Shown here piece by piece: positions 33,090 to 44,242 of a stretch of 64,000 nucleotides of DNA (positions within the stretch are counted from its first letter, which is position 1; each line of letters starts with the position of its first letter). Source of the stretch: Sinotaia quadrata (lineage: Eukaryota; Mollusca; Gastropoda; Architaenioglossa; Viviparidae); assembly GCA_028829895.1 (NCBI GenBank), contig CM054179.1:51109391-51173390 (forward strand), in the 5' to 3' direction. Below the pieces are notes generated by a model, which ran no database searches, was not told where the DNA came from, and was given only the letters and a program-made list of their open reading frames with translations. The position numbers and the translations under genes are program-made.

Positions 33090-33600
33090 ACAAAATAAAA
33101 ACATATTTTACTTCGAGCGAGAATCACACCACGATCCTCTTGGGCGAGAGGTTAATCTCTGCGCAATCGCTTACTTCCCTTTACTTTTATTCAATCTATA
33201 ATGTACGTGTCTATCGACTTCATTCATAACAACATAACTAAGTATGAACAAATCATATAACTAAATGTGTTAAATATAACATGTATACGTTATACAAATA
33301 CCCCCCTCCCATATTTAACCCCGAGGGAGAATCGAACCACGATCCTAATGAGCTGTCGCTTACTTCTGTTTAATGTATATGGACTTACAATTAAACTTAA
33401 TTAAAACAGAGCTAAATGTGTGAATTATAATGCATTTATACGGTATATAAAATACACGCTCGCGCGCAACAAAAACACAAACGCACGCATGCACGCATTC
33501 ACATGTAGCGTTGTTCACCCCGAACGGGATTTGAATCACGTACATCTTGAGCGAGCTTTTAACCGCCGTGCCATTTCCTGCTTCACTTTAAAGTTAATTA
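33090..33600 (-). repeat. Tandem trimer of tRNA-like (SINE-type) modules, about 205-bp period
   Basis: On the minus strand three modules carry B-box-like motifs: GGTGTGATTCTC (33,121-33,130 area), GGTTCGATTCTC (about 33,327-33,338) and GTGATTCAAATCC (33,526-33,538). The first two are preceded by an AAGTAAGCGA..AGGATCGT segment. Each is followed by a GC-rich CTCGGGG-like end, and modules 2 and 3 also share a TATA..GTATA..ACACATTTAG tail. B-box spacing is about 206 and 203 bp. None folds as an intact tRNA by eye, so these are tRNA-derived repeats, not tRNA genes. Confidence 0.65.
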
Positions 33601-33635
33601 ATAATATAACACATACACACTGACACTTACGGCTT

Positions 33636-33828
33636 TATACTTAACATATATTTTTTCCTATTAACGTTTTTATTTGACTTTTTTCCTGCTACTATTTTTT
33701 CCTATTAACGTTTTTATGTGAAATTTTTCCTGTAACATTTTTTTCCTGTTAACGTTTTATGTGACATTTTTCCTGTAACATTTTTTCCTATTAACGTTTT
33801 CTGGGGCTTTTTTTCCTACAATCGATAG
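33636..33828. repeat. Minisatellite of TTTTTCCT and TTAACG blocks, 4-5 copies
   Basis: Units of TTTTTTCCTATTAACGTTTT with ATGTGACATTTTTCCTGTAA, about 40 bp. A similar motif in inverted orientation occurs at 30,022-30,046, on the far side of the Mutator relic. Confidence 0.9.
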
Positions 33829-34119
33829 AGCATTTTCGGTTTTCTTTTTCTTGACTATGTATAAGTTAAAGAGAGTTGTACTGCCCGCCGGAGGTTAGAT
33901 ACTCGTATAGGGTAAGTATATATATTGAATGCAGCACGAGTTATACATGCATCTTCGACACTCTGGCGATAAATAAGTGTCTATGTTTGATTGCAGCTTT
34001 GATAAAGGATTAAACCTTTTCCAGCTCACATATAAAGAACTTTTAAAGTTTATCTCTGTGTTCGACTCATAGACATGAATACTGGTTAATGCAGTTACTT
34101 TTGATCTCGCGGAAATGCA

Positions 34120-34480
34120 AGTGGTTGAACGCACACGTCTTAGTCAGCCTCACTGGAATACAAAATGGTGGAGTGCACGCCTCTATCACCCTCATGGGGG
34201 TACAAAATAGTGCACTAATCGCCTTTCACCACTATCTCTGGATAGAAAATAATGACGTGCACAGCTGTGCAGACTCAGGGGGATAGAAAATACGTCACTA
34301 AACACCTTTCATCATCGTCAGTGGTTACGCAATTGTTAAGTGCACGCCGCTCGTCTTCCTCACGGGAATACACATAATAATGTTAATGTATTCTTGCTAT
34401 CATCCTGACGCATACTCCAATACAAATATTAATAATGTTAATGTATACTTGCTATCATCCTGACACACACTCCATCTGGT
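34120..34480. repeat. Two degenerate tandem repeats
   Basis: 34,120-34,345: four diverged units of about 55 bp with GGAATACAAAATGGTG and GTGCACGCCTCTATCA motifs. 34,375-34,480: two copies of AATAATGTTAATGTATTCTT with GCTATCATCCTGACGCA, about 57 bp apart. Confidence 0.75.
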
Positions 34481-34764
34481 TAGGTACAAGCCGTGCTTGA
34501 CGAATGAAACTTTTACCTATTAAAGTGACTTATCAATCCCTTAGTGTATGCGATCATCATATATATGGATGTGTCTTCCATAATATAATAATTTCCTATT
34601 CAGTTCCTGTACATCCGACAGTGTCGCTAGGTTGATTATGCCTACAGGCTGCAAAAAAGTTGAAAAGGTTATGCAAGGCATTCGTATACTTATGCTTCTA
34701 GTGATTATTACACGTGAGATTTATTCAGCAGTTGATGGATGAAGAATAATAATGTCAATTGTCT

Positions 34765-34976
34765 GGTGGTGGCTGTGAGATAAAAGCCTAGCCGCACATG
34801 AAGGTATGAGGTTCGATCCCAACTGTGATCAATGGAATTTTTCTCGATTGAACTTACCCACTCTGCACCTCAAGAAATGTGTGCTTTAGTGGTCACGACT
34901 TGAAACGCTTAGACGTCTTTGTAGAATCAGTGCAAATAAATCATCGCCGTAGTCATCATCATCATCATCATCATAG
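34765..34976 (+). mobile_element. tRNA-derived SINE candidate with (ATC)n tail
   Basis: An A-box-like TGGCTGTGAGA (34,770-34,780) and a perfect B-box GGTTCGATCCC (34,810-34,820) are 40 bp apart, as in a class 2 RNA polymerase III promoter. An unrelated body of about 130 bp follows, and the sequence ends in (ATC)n at about 34,952-34,974, a common SINE tail. No second copy is in this window and no target-site duplication was identified. Confidence 0.55.
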
Positions 34977-35413
34977 CTAATATGATAGCCATCGCCAGTG
35001 AATAAATTTCAATATTAATAAGCCTGTGTCAAATAATAACAACGAAGTACATAACTGATGAAAACTCTGGTTATCTTTTAAGAAACATGAGATAGCTTTT
35101 AAAGAGCTACAAAAGGTATATATATAAAACATTGCAAGAGTTACAAGGAAATTTATACAACATTGGAGTAGTTCCAAGACAATGGACAAAACTTTCACAT
35201 CCTTCAAAGAAAAGGTGAATGACTTTGAAAGAGCCAAAGGAAATGTTGTGAATGAGAAATACACCTCTTAGTACTAGTACAATAAACTGACTACTATGGT
35301 GATGTTTGCAAGTTACAGGAAATGTCTTTCCTGACGATTATACAACTGCAATATTAAAACATTAAGTGACACCCGAAACCTGCCTTCATCTGGATAAAAT
35401 ACTTTTGACTGAT
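34977..35413. other. Gene-free stretch
   Basis: Unique AT-rich sequence. The 95-codon minus-strand frame (34,977-35,264) is unrecognised. Confidence 0.5.
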
Positions 35414-35450
35414 CTCCATGTTTATTAGGTTTGTGCTAATAAACATGGAG
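35414..35450. repeat. Perfect 15-bp inverted repeat, 7-nt loop
   Basis: CTCCATGTTTATTAG (35,414-35,428) and its exact complement CTAATAAACATGGAG (35,436-35,450) are separated by GTTTGTG. The element it belongs to is unknown. Confidence 0.9.
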
Positions 35451-35785
35451 GATGTACGGGTAACCCAAGACAAACTAGTTAATCTGACAAAGGTGAGGTA
35501 AGTTGATTAGAGTTTCAAGTGCAAAATATCGTTCAGGTCTGGGGAAAAGAAATACGATAACGGATGTGGTGATACGAACTACGGGTTAGGATATATTTAT
35601 CAACGGTTGCTGAAATGAGTGGTAAGATTCTTAAGATTATAACATATGTTTGATAGGAAAGAGAAAAACACAAGCTGGTTAAGAGTAAGTCTGTATGGAG
35701 TAGTCATCAAAAGGTCTCACAATGATTATGTTTTTAATATTACAAGATATATTATGATGCCAAAAGACGAGGGATATATGCAAGA

Positions 35786-35895
35786 GGATCATTAATAAAA
35801 TAAATTAAGATTCTCATGACTTGTAATGAAGTATGGATGATTAATTAATTAATAATAATCATATCCATTATCTAAGTGGTGTTGGCAGCACAATA
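35786..35895 (+). repeat. Dispersed repeat, partial copy
   Basis: GGATCATTAATAAAATAAAT, then TAAGATTCTC..ACTTGTAAT and ATAATCAT, match the right-hand part of the 36,047-36,400 and 51,596-51,952 repeats. Only the last third is present. Confidence 0.75.
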
Positions 35896-36046
35896 TCCAT
35901 GAATTTGATTATATATTTATGTTAACTGACTGCTAATGACTATGTTAATATAAATTGAATGATTGTCTTAATCGAACACTGTTGTGAAGTGATGTAAATT
36001 TCAATGCTCTTTGATTATACTTATAGGTTGTATATCAGATTTAATA

Positions 36047-36400
36047 CATTTATTGTTAAATTTATTGAATTCTTACAAATATTGATAACCATATGTTGGA
36101 GAGACAGTGGATGGATAGGGTATGGCTAAATATAGATTAAAATATGGATTGTCCGCTCCTTTGGTAAGACGTTTTCCACCTGCGGAAATATTGTGTGACG
36201 GAAAATGTTTTAAAATTTGTGGAAAAGAGGAAACGTTTGCTGCTCCCGCATATCCGCCAAGCGAGAGAGACGAATGGTGTCTTCTGGAAAATTATTAATA
36301 ACATAAATTAAGATTCTTATTACTTGTAATTAGTTATGTATGATTAAATATTAATAACAATAATCATAACCGATAACTAAGGTGGCATTGGCGTCACACT
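36047..36400 (+). repeat. Dispersed repeat, copy 1 (with 51,596-51,952)
   Basis: About 355 bp aligned over its whole length with 51,596-51,952, same orientation. Shared blocks are TTTATTGTTAAATTTATTGA, TTTTTCCACCT-like, CCCGCATATCCGC, AATTAAGATTCT and CACACTTT at the end. No ORF. Class unknown. Confidence 0.82.
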
Positions 36401-36468
36401 TTAATCTTAATATCTATAATCAGTGACGTATTAATAAAACATGACATGTTAACTTCAATAAGAGAAGT

Positions 36469-36622
<154 letters not shown>

Positions 36623-37089
36623 ATATGTAGGTAAAGTCATTGTAATTACTTTTGTTATGCTTTCACCATAAACACGTTTCACTCTGTTCCTTGTACTGAA
36701 ATGTCAAACAGTTCTGTCCTCGAGAGCATACTGTCCAAGTCTTGGACCACCGTTAGCTTGGAACTCCCGTCAGACATTTGTGGTTCTCAAACATCATGAA
36801 ATGAAACACATTGCGAAGGGCACGCAAAAGCAACGTGAGCTATGACATGGTTATATACATACTAATCGGCATACTTCCTTTAATGTAGAAAAGCGTAGTT
36901 TACTTTAGCTAGGCAAGGGAAGTTATTAAGGGAAAGATTAGTGTATGTTTACTTCAGCGCACTGCCATTTCTGTTTCTTATTCTCTCTTCTGTCTCTCTT
37001 TTTGCTTCCCATTCTGTCTCTCTGTTTTTAACTGTCTCTGCTTACATTCCTTTCTGCCTCTATCCATTCGCAAGTCTTCATATCTGCTT

Positions 37090-37090
<1 letters not shown>
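36623..37090. other. Gene-free stretch
   Basis: Unique sequence followed by a CT-rich stretch (36,960-37,070). No gene recognised. Confidence 0.5.

Positions 37091-37182
<92 letters not shown>
37091..37182. repeat. Compound (TG)n(AG)n microsatellite
   Basis: A TG run passes directly into an AG run at about 37,134. Confidence 0.98.
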
Positions 37183-37184
<2 letters not shown>

Positions 37185-37699
37185 CGCATGTGCGTGAGCT
37201 AATCTCAAACACCGCATCTGTTCGAAAAAAAAAAAGATTCCTCGTAAAGAACACGTACTGACTTTATTCACGACAATCACTGTATCCTAGGAACAAGAAT
37301 CCAACTCCATGGTAAGACGGACAGCCTTAGCTTGCATTTCCGACTTGGTAAAAGAGTTCTTATTGATTTGAGTTACACGACGACCCTTTTACCCTAGATG
37401 AGCATAAAGGACGAGCTAGCTGTTCGCTCCAAATAGAAGACTACATCATAAAAAACAAAGATCACAGGGAACGCAAACTGTAAAGCGCTATTTAGCATAA
37501 GTGGCAGAATAATAATGGATAGTAAGGGCACCAGTCAGTTGCGTTACTTGATCCTAAATTACACCGGCTATGGCCGGATTTTTTTGTTGATAGGAATAGA
37601 AAACGTGTACACGTTATATCGACGTTGTTAAATAATCTAATTCTATCGACTAGATATCTATAGAACACAGGTGGCATAAAGTACAATGATTCCAATACC

Positions 37700-38250
37700 T
37701 TTTAGGGTCAAGTAAATTAACATAATTTAGGGACAAGGCTAAGGACCTGAAATTGGGTCAAGTAAATTAACATAATTTAGGGACAAGGTATAATGACATG
37801 AAATAGGGTCAAGTAAATTAACATAATTTAGGGCCAAGGTTTAAGGACCTGAAGTAGGGTCAAGTAAATTAACATAATTTTAGGACAAGGTATAATGACC
37901 TGAAGTAGGTCAATTTAATTTAACTTAATTTAGGGTCAATGTAAAATCCTCAAGAAAATAGCCGTTAGTCTCCTGAATAATGTCTGTGTGTCACTAAATC
38001 GTCTAAATTAAATACGGCCCTAATTTAAGATGATTTATCTTGTCCCAATAACGTAACTTTACCTTGTCCCAATAATGTAACTTTATCTTGTCCCTACATT
38101 ATGTCAATTTATCTTCTCTATATATTATGACAGTTCACCTTGCCCCTGCGTCATGTCAATTTCCAGTGATCTTAAATTGCATCAGTTAACCTGTCTCTAC
38201 GTCAGGTCAATTTACCTTGTCCCTAAATTATATAATGTAACCTTGACCCT
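37700..38250. repeat. Two adjoining minisatellites
   Basis: 37,700-37,925: about 4 copies of GGGTCAAGTAAATTAACATA plus ATTTAGGGACAAGG, about 53 bp. 38,029-38,250: degenerate units of about 25-30 bp built on ACCTTGTCCC and ATGTCAATTT. The GGGACAAGG word of the first is the reverse complement of CCTTGTCCC in the second, so the two arrays are related in inverted orientation. Confidence 0.85.
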
Positions 38251-38439
38251 ACCAGGTCATAATTCATAGGTAAATAGTGTGTGGTAACTTTTCGTATTCC
38301 TGTAATGTAAATTCAATGTACTCATAAATACATGCGAATTATCGCCTCCCTAATTAGTCTTATTTTCGGGACATTTTAAGTCAACGAATTTCAAGGAATT
38401 CCGGTGAGGTAAATTCGGTATGTCCCTAAGTTAAGTGAA

Positions 38440-38810
38440 ATGTGAGTGAATGTAGTGTAGTGTGCAGTGGAAATTTACCATATCCTGATCATGTGAATGC
38501 AGTGTTCCACAATCCTGTTCATCAATGTCGTGTGAATGCAGTGTTCCACAATCCTGTTCATCAATGTCGTATGAATTGTGTGTATTTGTTTCCTAAATTA
38601 TTGGAAGTGTATGTTATAAGTCACATGAGTTTAGCGCACTTCTTGTCGTAAAATGTTTTGTCACAAGCCATTTGAGTGTATAAGTCATGTGAGTTTAGCG
38701 CACTTCTTGTCGTAAAATGTTTTGTCACAAGCCATTTGAGTGTATAAGTCATGCGAGTTTAGCGCACTTCTTGTCGTAAAATGTTTTGTCACAAGCCATT
38801 TGAGTGTAGT
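38440..38810. repeat. Minisatellites of 39 bp (x2) and 64 bp (x3)
   Basis: 38,490-38,575 has two copies of GAATGCAGTGTTCCACAATC with CTGTTCATCAATGTCGT. 38,615-38,808 has three copies of AGTTTAGCGCACTTCTTGTC with GTAAAATGTTTTGTCACAAG and CCATTTGAGTGTA, nearly identical. Confidence 0.94.
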
Positions 38811-38921
38811 GTGTATGGATGGCATCACAAAACCAACATATCATATCTATGTACTAAGTGAGCATCACAGAGAAAGCGAATACAACCTCCTGTACTAGTG
38901 CTATGTTGAACGCTGAACATG

Positions 38922-38922
38922 T

Positions 38923-39006
<84 letters not shown>
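38922..39006. repeat. (TTTC)n microsatellite
   Basis: About 21 perfect TTTC units. Confidence 0.98.
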
Positions 39007-39227
39007 AATGCAGACAGTTATCTCGGTCTGCTTTGAGTTATCTATTAAAAGCCGTCTGTTCGTGAATCAAACTTTGTATTAACTGCCTGATTCTTTGAAA
39101 GTGCCAGAGAGACTGTGGCGGACCATTTACCTGGCTATCAATATGTCTGACGTACGACTTTTCACATCAGTGGTGACTTAGTTCATGTTTCTGTCTTCAG
39201 ATTTGGGATGAATGTTGAACACTATAC

Positions 39228-39230
<3 letters not shown>

Positions 39231-39269
<39 letters not shown>
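39231..39269. repeat. (AC)n microsatellite
   Basis: About 19 AC units. Confidence 0.98.
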
Positions 39270-39271
<2 letters not shown>

Positions 39272-39324
39272 AATCACATGCAACCCTGCAGTATGTTTCT
39301 GAATAAAGTGCTTTTTCTCTACTT

Positions 39325-39665
39325 TAAGTCGTGTGAGGTCGAGAATTCATGGTTCGTGAGTCGTGTGTATTAGCAAATTCTGTGTGCCACTAAGTCATGT
39401 GAATTTATTGTGTCTATCAGTAATTTGAATTTAGTGTGTCCCTAAGAGTTGTGAATTGATTGGTTGCATAAGACATGTGAATGTAGGGTATCACGAAGTT
39501 GAGTAAATTTACTCTGCCGATAGAGTGAACTGAATGTGTCACTAAGTAGAGTGAACGGAGTGTGCCGTTAAAGAGAATGAATCTTGAGTACACCAAAACA
39601 GTGTGAATTGCAATGTGTGCCGTTAAATAGTGTGACTTGAGTGTGCCGCTGAATCGTGTAAATGT
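39325..39665. repeat. Degenerate minisatellite, about 25-35-bp units
   Basis: Words such as GTGAATTTAGTGTGTC, CACTAAGT and GTGTGCCGTTAAA recur in order with variable spacing. It is probably related to the 64-bp array upstream (shared AAGTCATGTGA). Confidence 0.75.
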
Positions 39666-39822
39666 AATGTAAAATCAAAAGCGTCAAATTCCTACGTGAA
39701 ATCAACGTGTCTCTCGGTCTGAACAATAAGCGGATTGAAGGAAGTTTGAAAAAAAAGATACACCGATTCATTATATCGCTCTTTATCGCTCTAAGGAAAT
39801 ATAACTGTGCTTGCGCAATCGC

Positions 39823-40920
<1,098 letters not shown>

Positions 40921-40925
40921 AAGCC

Positions 40926-40989
40926 TACACACACACACACACACACACACAACTATTACTTACTCGTGAGAATGCGCACGTCCACAAGC

Positions 40990-41029
<40 letters not shown>

Positions 41030-41097
41030 CCATTAGTTACTCGTAAGAATTCTCATGTCCACAAGCCTACACATGCACAACATGCACATCGTCACAC

Positions 41098-41139
<42 letters not shown>
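40926..41139. repeat. (AC)n and (TA)n cluster with tandem flank
   Basis: AC runs at 40,927-40,950 and 40,992-41,027 are each preceded by CACAAGCCTACAC, so a unit of about 64 bp including the microsatellite was duplicated (a third, decayed copy lies near 41,057-41,075). A (TA)n run at 41,107-41,138 follows. Confidence 0.9.
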
Positions 41140-41389
41140 GCTCAACTATAATATATATGTGTGTGCGTGCGTGTGTGTTTGTGTGTTATTTTTAAAAGTT
41201 CTGAATAATTACAAATTACAGCACTTCATTCTAGTATCTAAGTATGGGTAGTGTTTCCACATAAAACCTTTGACTTTTGAGCTGATCGACAATGGCCACT
41301 CCAGAAATTGCAGAACTGTGATAGCACTCAAGGCTTCAGTCATTATCCGACCTGAAGAAACGTCAGCACTGTCATTGTAAGAAAAATAC

Positions 41390-41525
41390 ACCAGTCATTG
41401 AAAAAATACACCAGTCATTGAAAAATACACCACTCATTAAAAAATACACCAGTCATTAAAAAAATACACCAATCATTGAAAAGAAATACACAAGTCATTG
41501 AAAAAATAAACCAGTCATTGAAATA
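41390..41525. repeat. Minisatellite, about 20-bp unit, 7 copies
   Basis: AAAATACACCAGTCATTGAA in tandem with short A-run length changes. Confidence 0.92.
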
Positions 41526-41621
41526 AAATGCATCGATTATTGCGGTTCGTCACGGCTAGCGTTTTTGTTTTTAAGTTACATTTTATGCCGAAATTAGTTA
41601 TTCTGAGCTTCTCTGCTAGCC

Positions 41622-41848
41622 CTCGTTCCTGTAAATCTTAATCATTGGATAATAAAAACTACTCATCCATTTGGAACTGGTTTGGATTGCATTAGCAATT
41701 TCTAGCATATTCTCAACTCGAGTTGTTTACTCCAACTCTGATACAAACAAAAATGCCATAATAAGGAGTGCCCAAGGTCGGGTCACTTCAACAATTTAAC
41801 AGTTTAATATAACAATTAAATCTCGAAATAAGGATAAGTAAATTTACT
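41622..41848 (+). repeat. Dispersed repeat, copy B (pair with 4,586-4,810)
   Basis: Same orientation and same ends as copy A, about 85-90 percent similar by eye. It is not adjacent to any shared minisatellite, which supports dispersal as a discrete unit. Confidence 0.85.
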
Positions 41849-42529
41849 CTGCCACAGTCTCATTATCTAATTTCTGACAGTATAAGACCTCATTAAATTT
41901 CAAATGATACCATAATGATCTCATAATACCAGACACAAAATTTGTTGATGTAAGCCCACAGTATTCAAAGCATGACTTCATGTATACATAACTTGACCGA
42001 TGTAAAACTTTGGCGTACATTACTAATACGAAGTCAGACTGCAGAATGCATACGTGACTTGCTGTAATATCTCGGTATTCACAGAGTGACAAGATGTTAG
42101 ACCTCAGTATTCAAAACGTGACCATGTTAGAAAACGGTGCATATATTCGTGTTACATGCTCATATATAACGGAAACGCTATGTCAACCTCAACCAATGCG
42201 AAATGCTGACTAAACTGTTCCATGTACGTCTCTTTCTATTTTATGCGCTCTAGAAAGAAGAAGGGAATTTAAGGATAATGAAAAATCAGTTATACATCAA
42301 TAGTTTCAGGAGAGCTTGACACGCTCAATGCGCGTAAAAAATCCACGTTAAAAGGAATCTAGCCGAGAGAGAGAAAAGGTCGCAATCAATAGTGTTAAGC
42401 ATTATAATTAAAAGCAGCACAATTCGGAGCCTTGCTAACACATTTCTTTTGAAGACGTCAAATTTAGACTAATTCCTGTCTCAAGAAGTGCGAGCTAAAG
42501 CGATTACCAATTTTCACTAATATCTAAAA
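41849..42529. other. Gene-free stretch
   Basis: Unique AT-rich sequence. The 82-codon minus-strand frame at 41,844-42,092 is unrecognised. Confidence 0.5.
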
Positions 42530-42695
42530 CAAATATGATGACAACTGCTTATCGAGTCAAATTTATGGAAGTAAACCTTTTGACCAATAGCTAATACAAA
42601 TATGATGACAACTGCTTATCGAGTCACGTTTATGGAGTTAAACCGTTTGACCAATAGCTAATACAAATATGTACACGATTGCTTATCGAGTCATA
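42530..42695. repeat. Minisatellite, about 64-bp unit, about 2.5 copies
   Basis: CTAATACAAATATGATGACA, ACTGCTTATCGAGTCA and TTTATGGAGTTAAACCGTTT in order. Copies start near 42,525, 42,590 and 42,659. Confidence 0.9.
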
Positions 42696-42822
42696 TGTGT
42701 TGGAATGACCGTCGAGACGATGTGTACTGCTTTTTTATATCTTGTGTATCTTACCTTCTAGTGCAGCAAAAACAGTACCTGTAATGGTTTCGGAGAAATG
42801 TGGACTTCTGTATCAGTACAAA

Positions 42823-42847
42823 GCGCATGCGCACCATGATGACGTAG
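42823..42847. promoter_or_regulatory. NRF1-like and CRE-like motifs
   Basis: The palindrome GCGCATGCGC (42,823-42,832) followed by TGACGTAG (42,840-42,847) resembles NRF1 plus ATF/CREB sites of animal housekeeping promoters. On the minus strand an ATG just after TGACGTAG's complement opens a short frame ending at a consensus donor (AAG then GTAAGA at about 42,750), so a first exon is conceivable but unproven. Confidence 0.3.
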
Positions 42848-43568
42848 TTACAGGGTCAAATAGTGTAAAAACACCGAGGGTTGATCGAGGTATTTATATT
42901 ACTCTTGATCATAATTACTTTAAATTTGTAAATCACTCGAAATTTAGGAGACGCTTTTACTGACTTTGCTACAAGAGTCTGTCTTAAAGGCGTAATGTTT
43001 ACTAATAAAGGTAACATATTTGAATATACATTCTCATTAAACACTTACTATGAAATCCAAATTCAAGTAGAATTCCTCCTTTCATCTAAAATCTAAACAT
43101 TATAACTGTGACGTTTTGCTGAGAGATGGGCAAGATATTAATTCTCCACCACCCCAAGCCATCCACAATCTTAGGCTAATCCCGAAAACACATATTCTGG
43201 CTGGACACACGTTTTAGAAAGAGTACGGTTATGAAAGTCTAATTTGGCGAGATCCAGAATACGGTTATGAAGACCAAGTTTATGAAGAAGTAACGAGTAG
43301 ACGACAACTTGAAAAGCTTGAAAAATTGAAAAATCAATGAAGTACCATACATTTAATATTATTCACTAAAAGAAGAAATTAATGAACGACTGAAGTGTTC
43401 GTTTGAACATGGTTTGTGCCAGGCAATGCAGACATTATAGATGACCAGTTTAGGCATGTACCTCCTGAGGTAGAATCCCCGACATGAAGACTACCATATA
43501 CCTATTTAGTAATCGAAATTATATCAGAGCGACATCTCTAAAATACTCAGACTTGACATCCAGCCGGA

Positions 43569-43569
<1 letters not shown>

Positions 43570-43626
<57 letters not shown>
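43570..43626. repeat. (TG)n microsatellite
   Basis: About 28 perfect TG units. Confidence 0.98.
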
Positions 43627-43631
<5 letters not shown>

Positions 43632-44206
43632 GGAAAAGTCTGGAAATGTAGTGATCTTGGATATAAAAGTTGTGAGTACACATTTTTCGGCTTCTAAAAT
43701 CACGACAAAATGAAGTGTGGCACTATCTTCTTTGTAATATTTGACAATGGTAATTTTATCTCTGAATTGGCATTCTTCTGAGGCTTGTTACCACACGAAT
43801 TTTTCAGACTGGAGGCATCTTGTTTTAGAGTTTAATTAGTTTTGTTCAAATCACCTGGGGCTTGGAATTTTCAAAAACAGGTGTTATTTTTACAAAATGG
43901 TGGACATTCTTCCTGTTTATTCAACTGGTAGCAGGTGTATTCTGGGTAAAGGCGCAGAGCTTTGTTAAAATGTTTCTATTCTTGGTTTGCCACGCTTAAA
44001 GACCAAGTGAAATGGATCAGCCACAGCTAAGAATAAATCCGTATGAAATGAGTAATTCCCATTCTTAGAATCAAGTTTGCAAACTTTAAACTATCAGTGA
44101 TTTGTATGAATGCATTTATTTCGGTATTGAAATTCAATATTTCTGAAAGAAATCAGAGCTCTCGTTCATTTGCGAGACTGACTTCTCACCATAGCAACAT
44201 AACATG

Positions 44207-44242
44207 TGACGTCGCGATGTAGATCTACAATGCGCATGCGCT
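44207..44242. promoter_or_regulatory. CRE-like and NRF1-like motifs
   Basis: TGACGTCG (44,207-44,214) and TGCGCATGCGCT (44,231-44,242). The same motif pair occurs 1.4 kb away at 42,823-42,847 in the opposite order. Regulatory role inferred only. Confidence 0.3.

Noticed and set aside
33090..33600. Functional tRNA genes
   Set aside because: B-box motifs are present, but acceptor, D and anticodon stems cannot be paired by eye, and the modules recur at satellite-like spacing.
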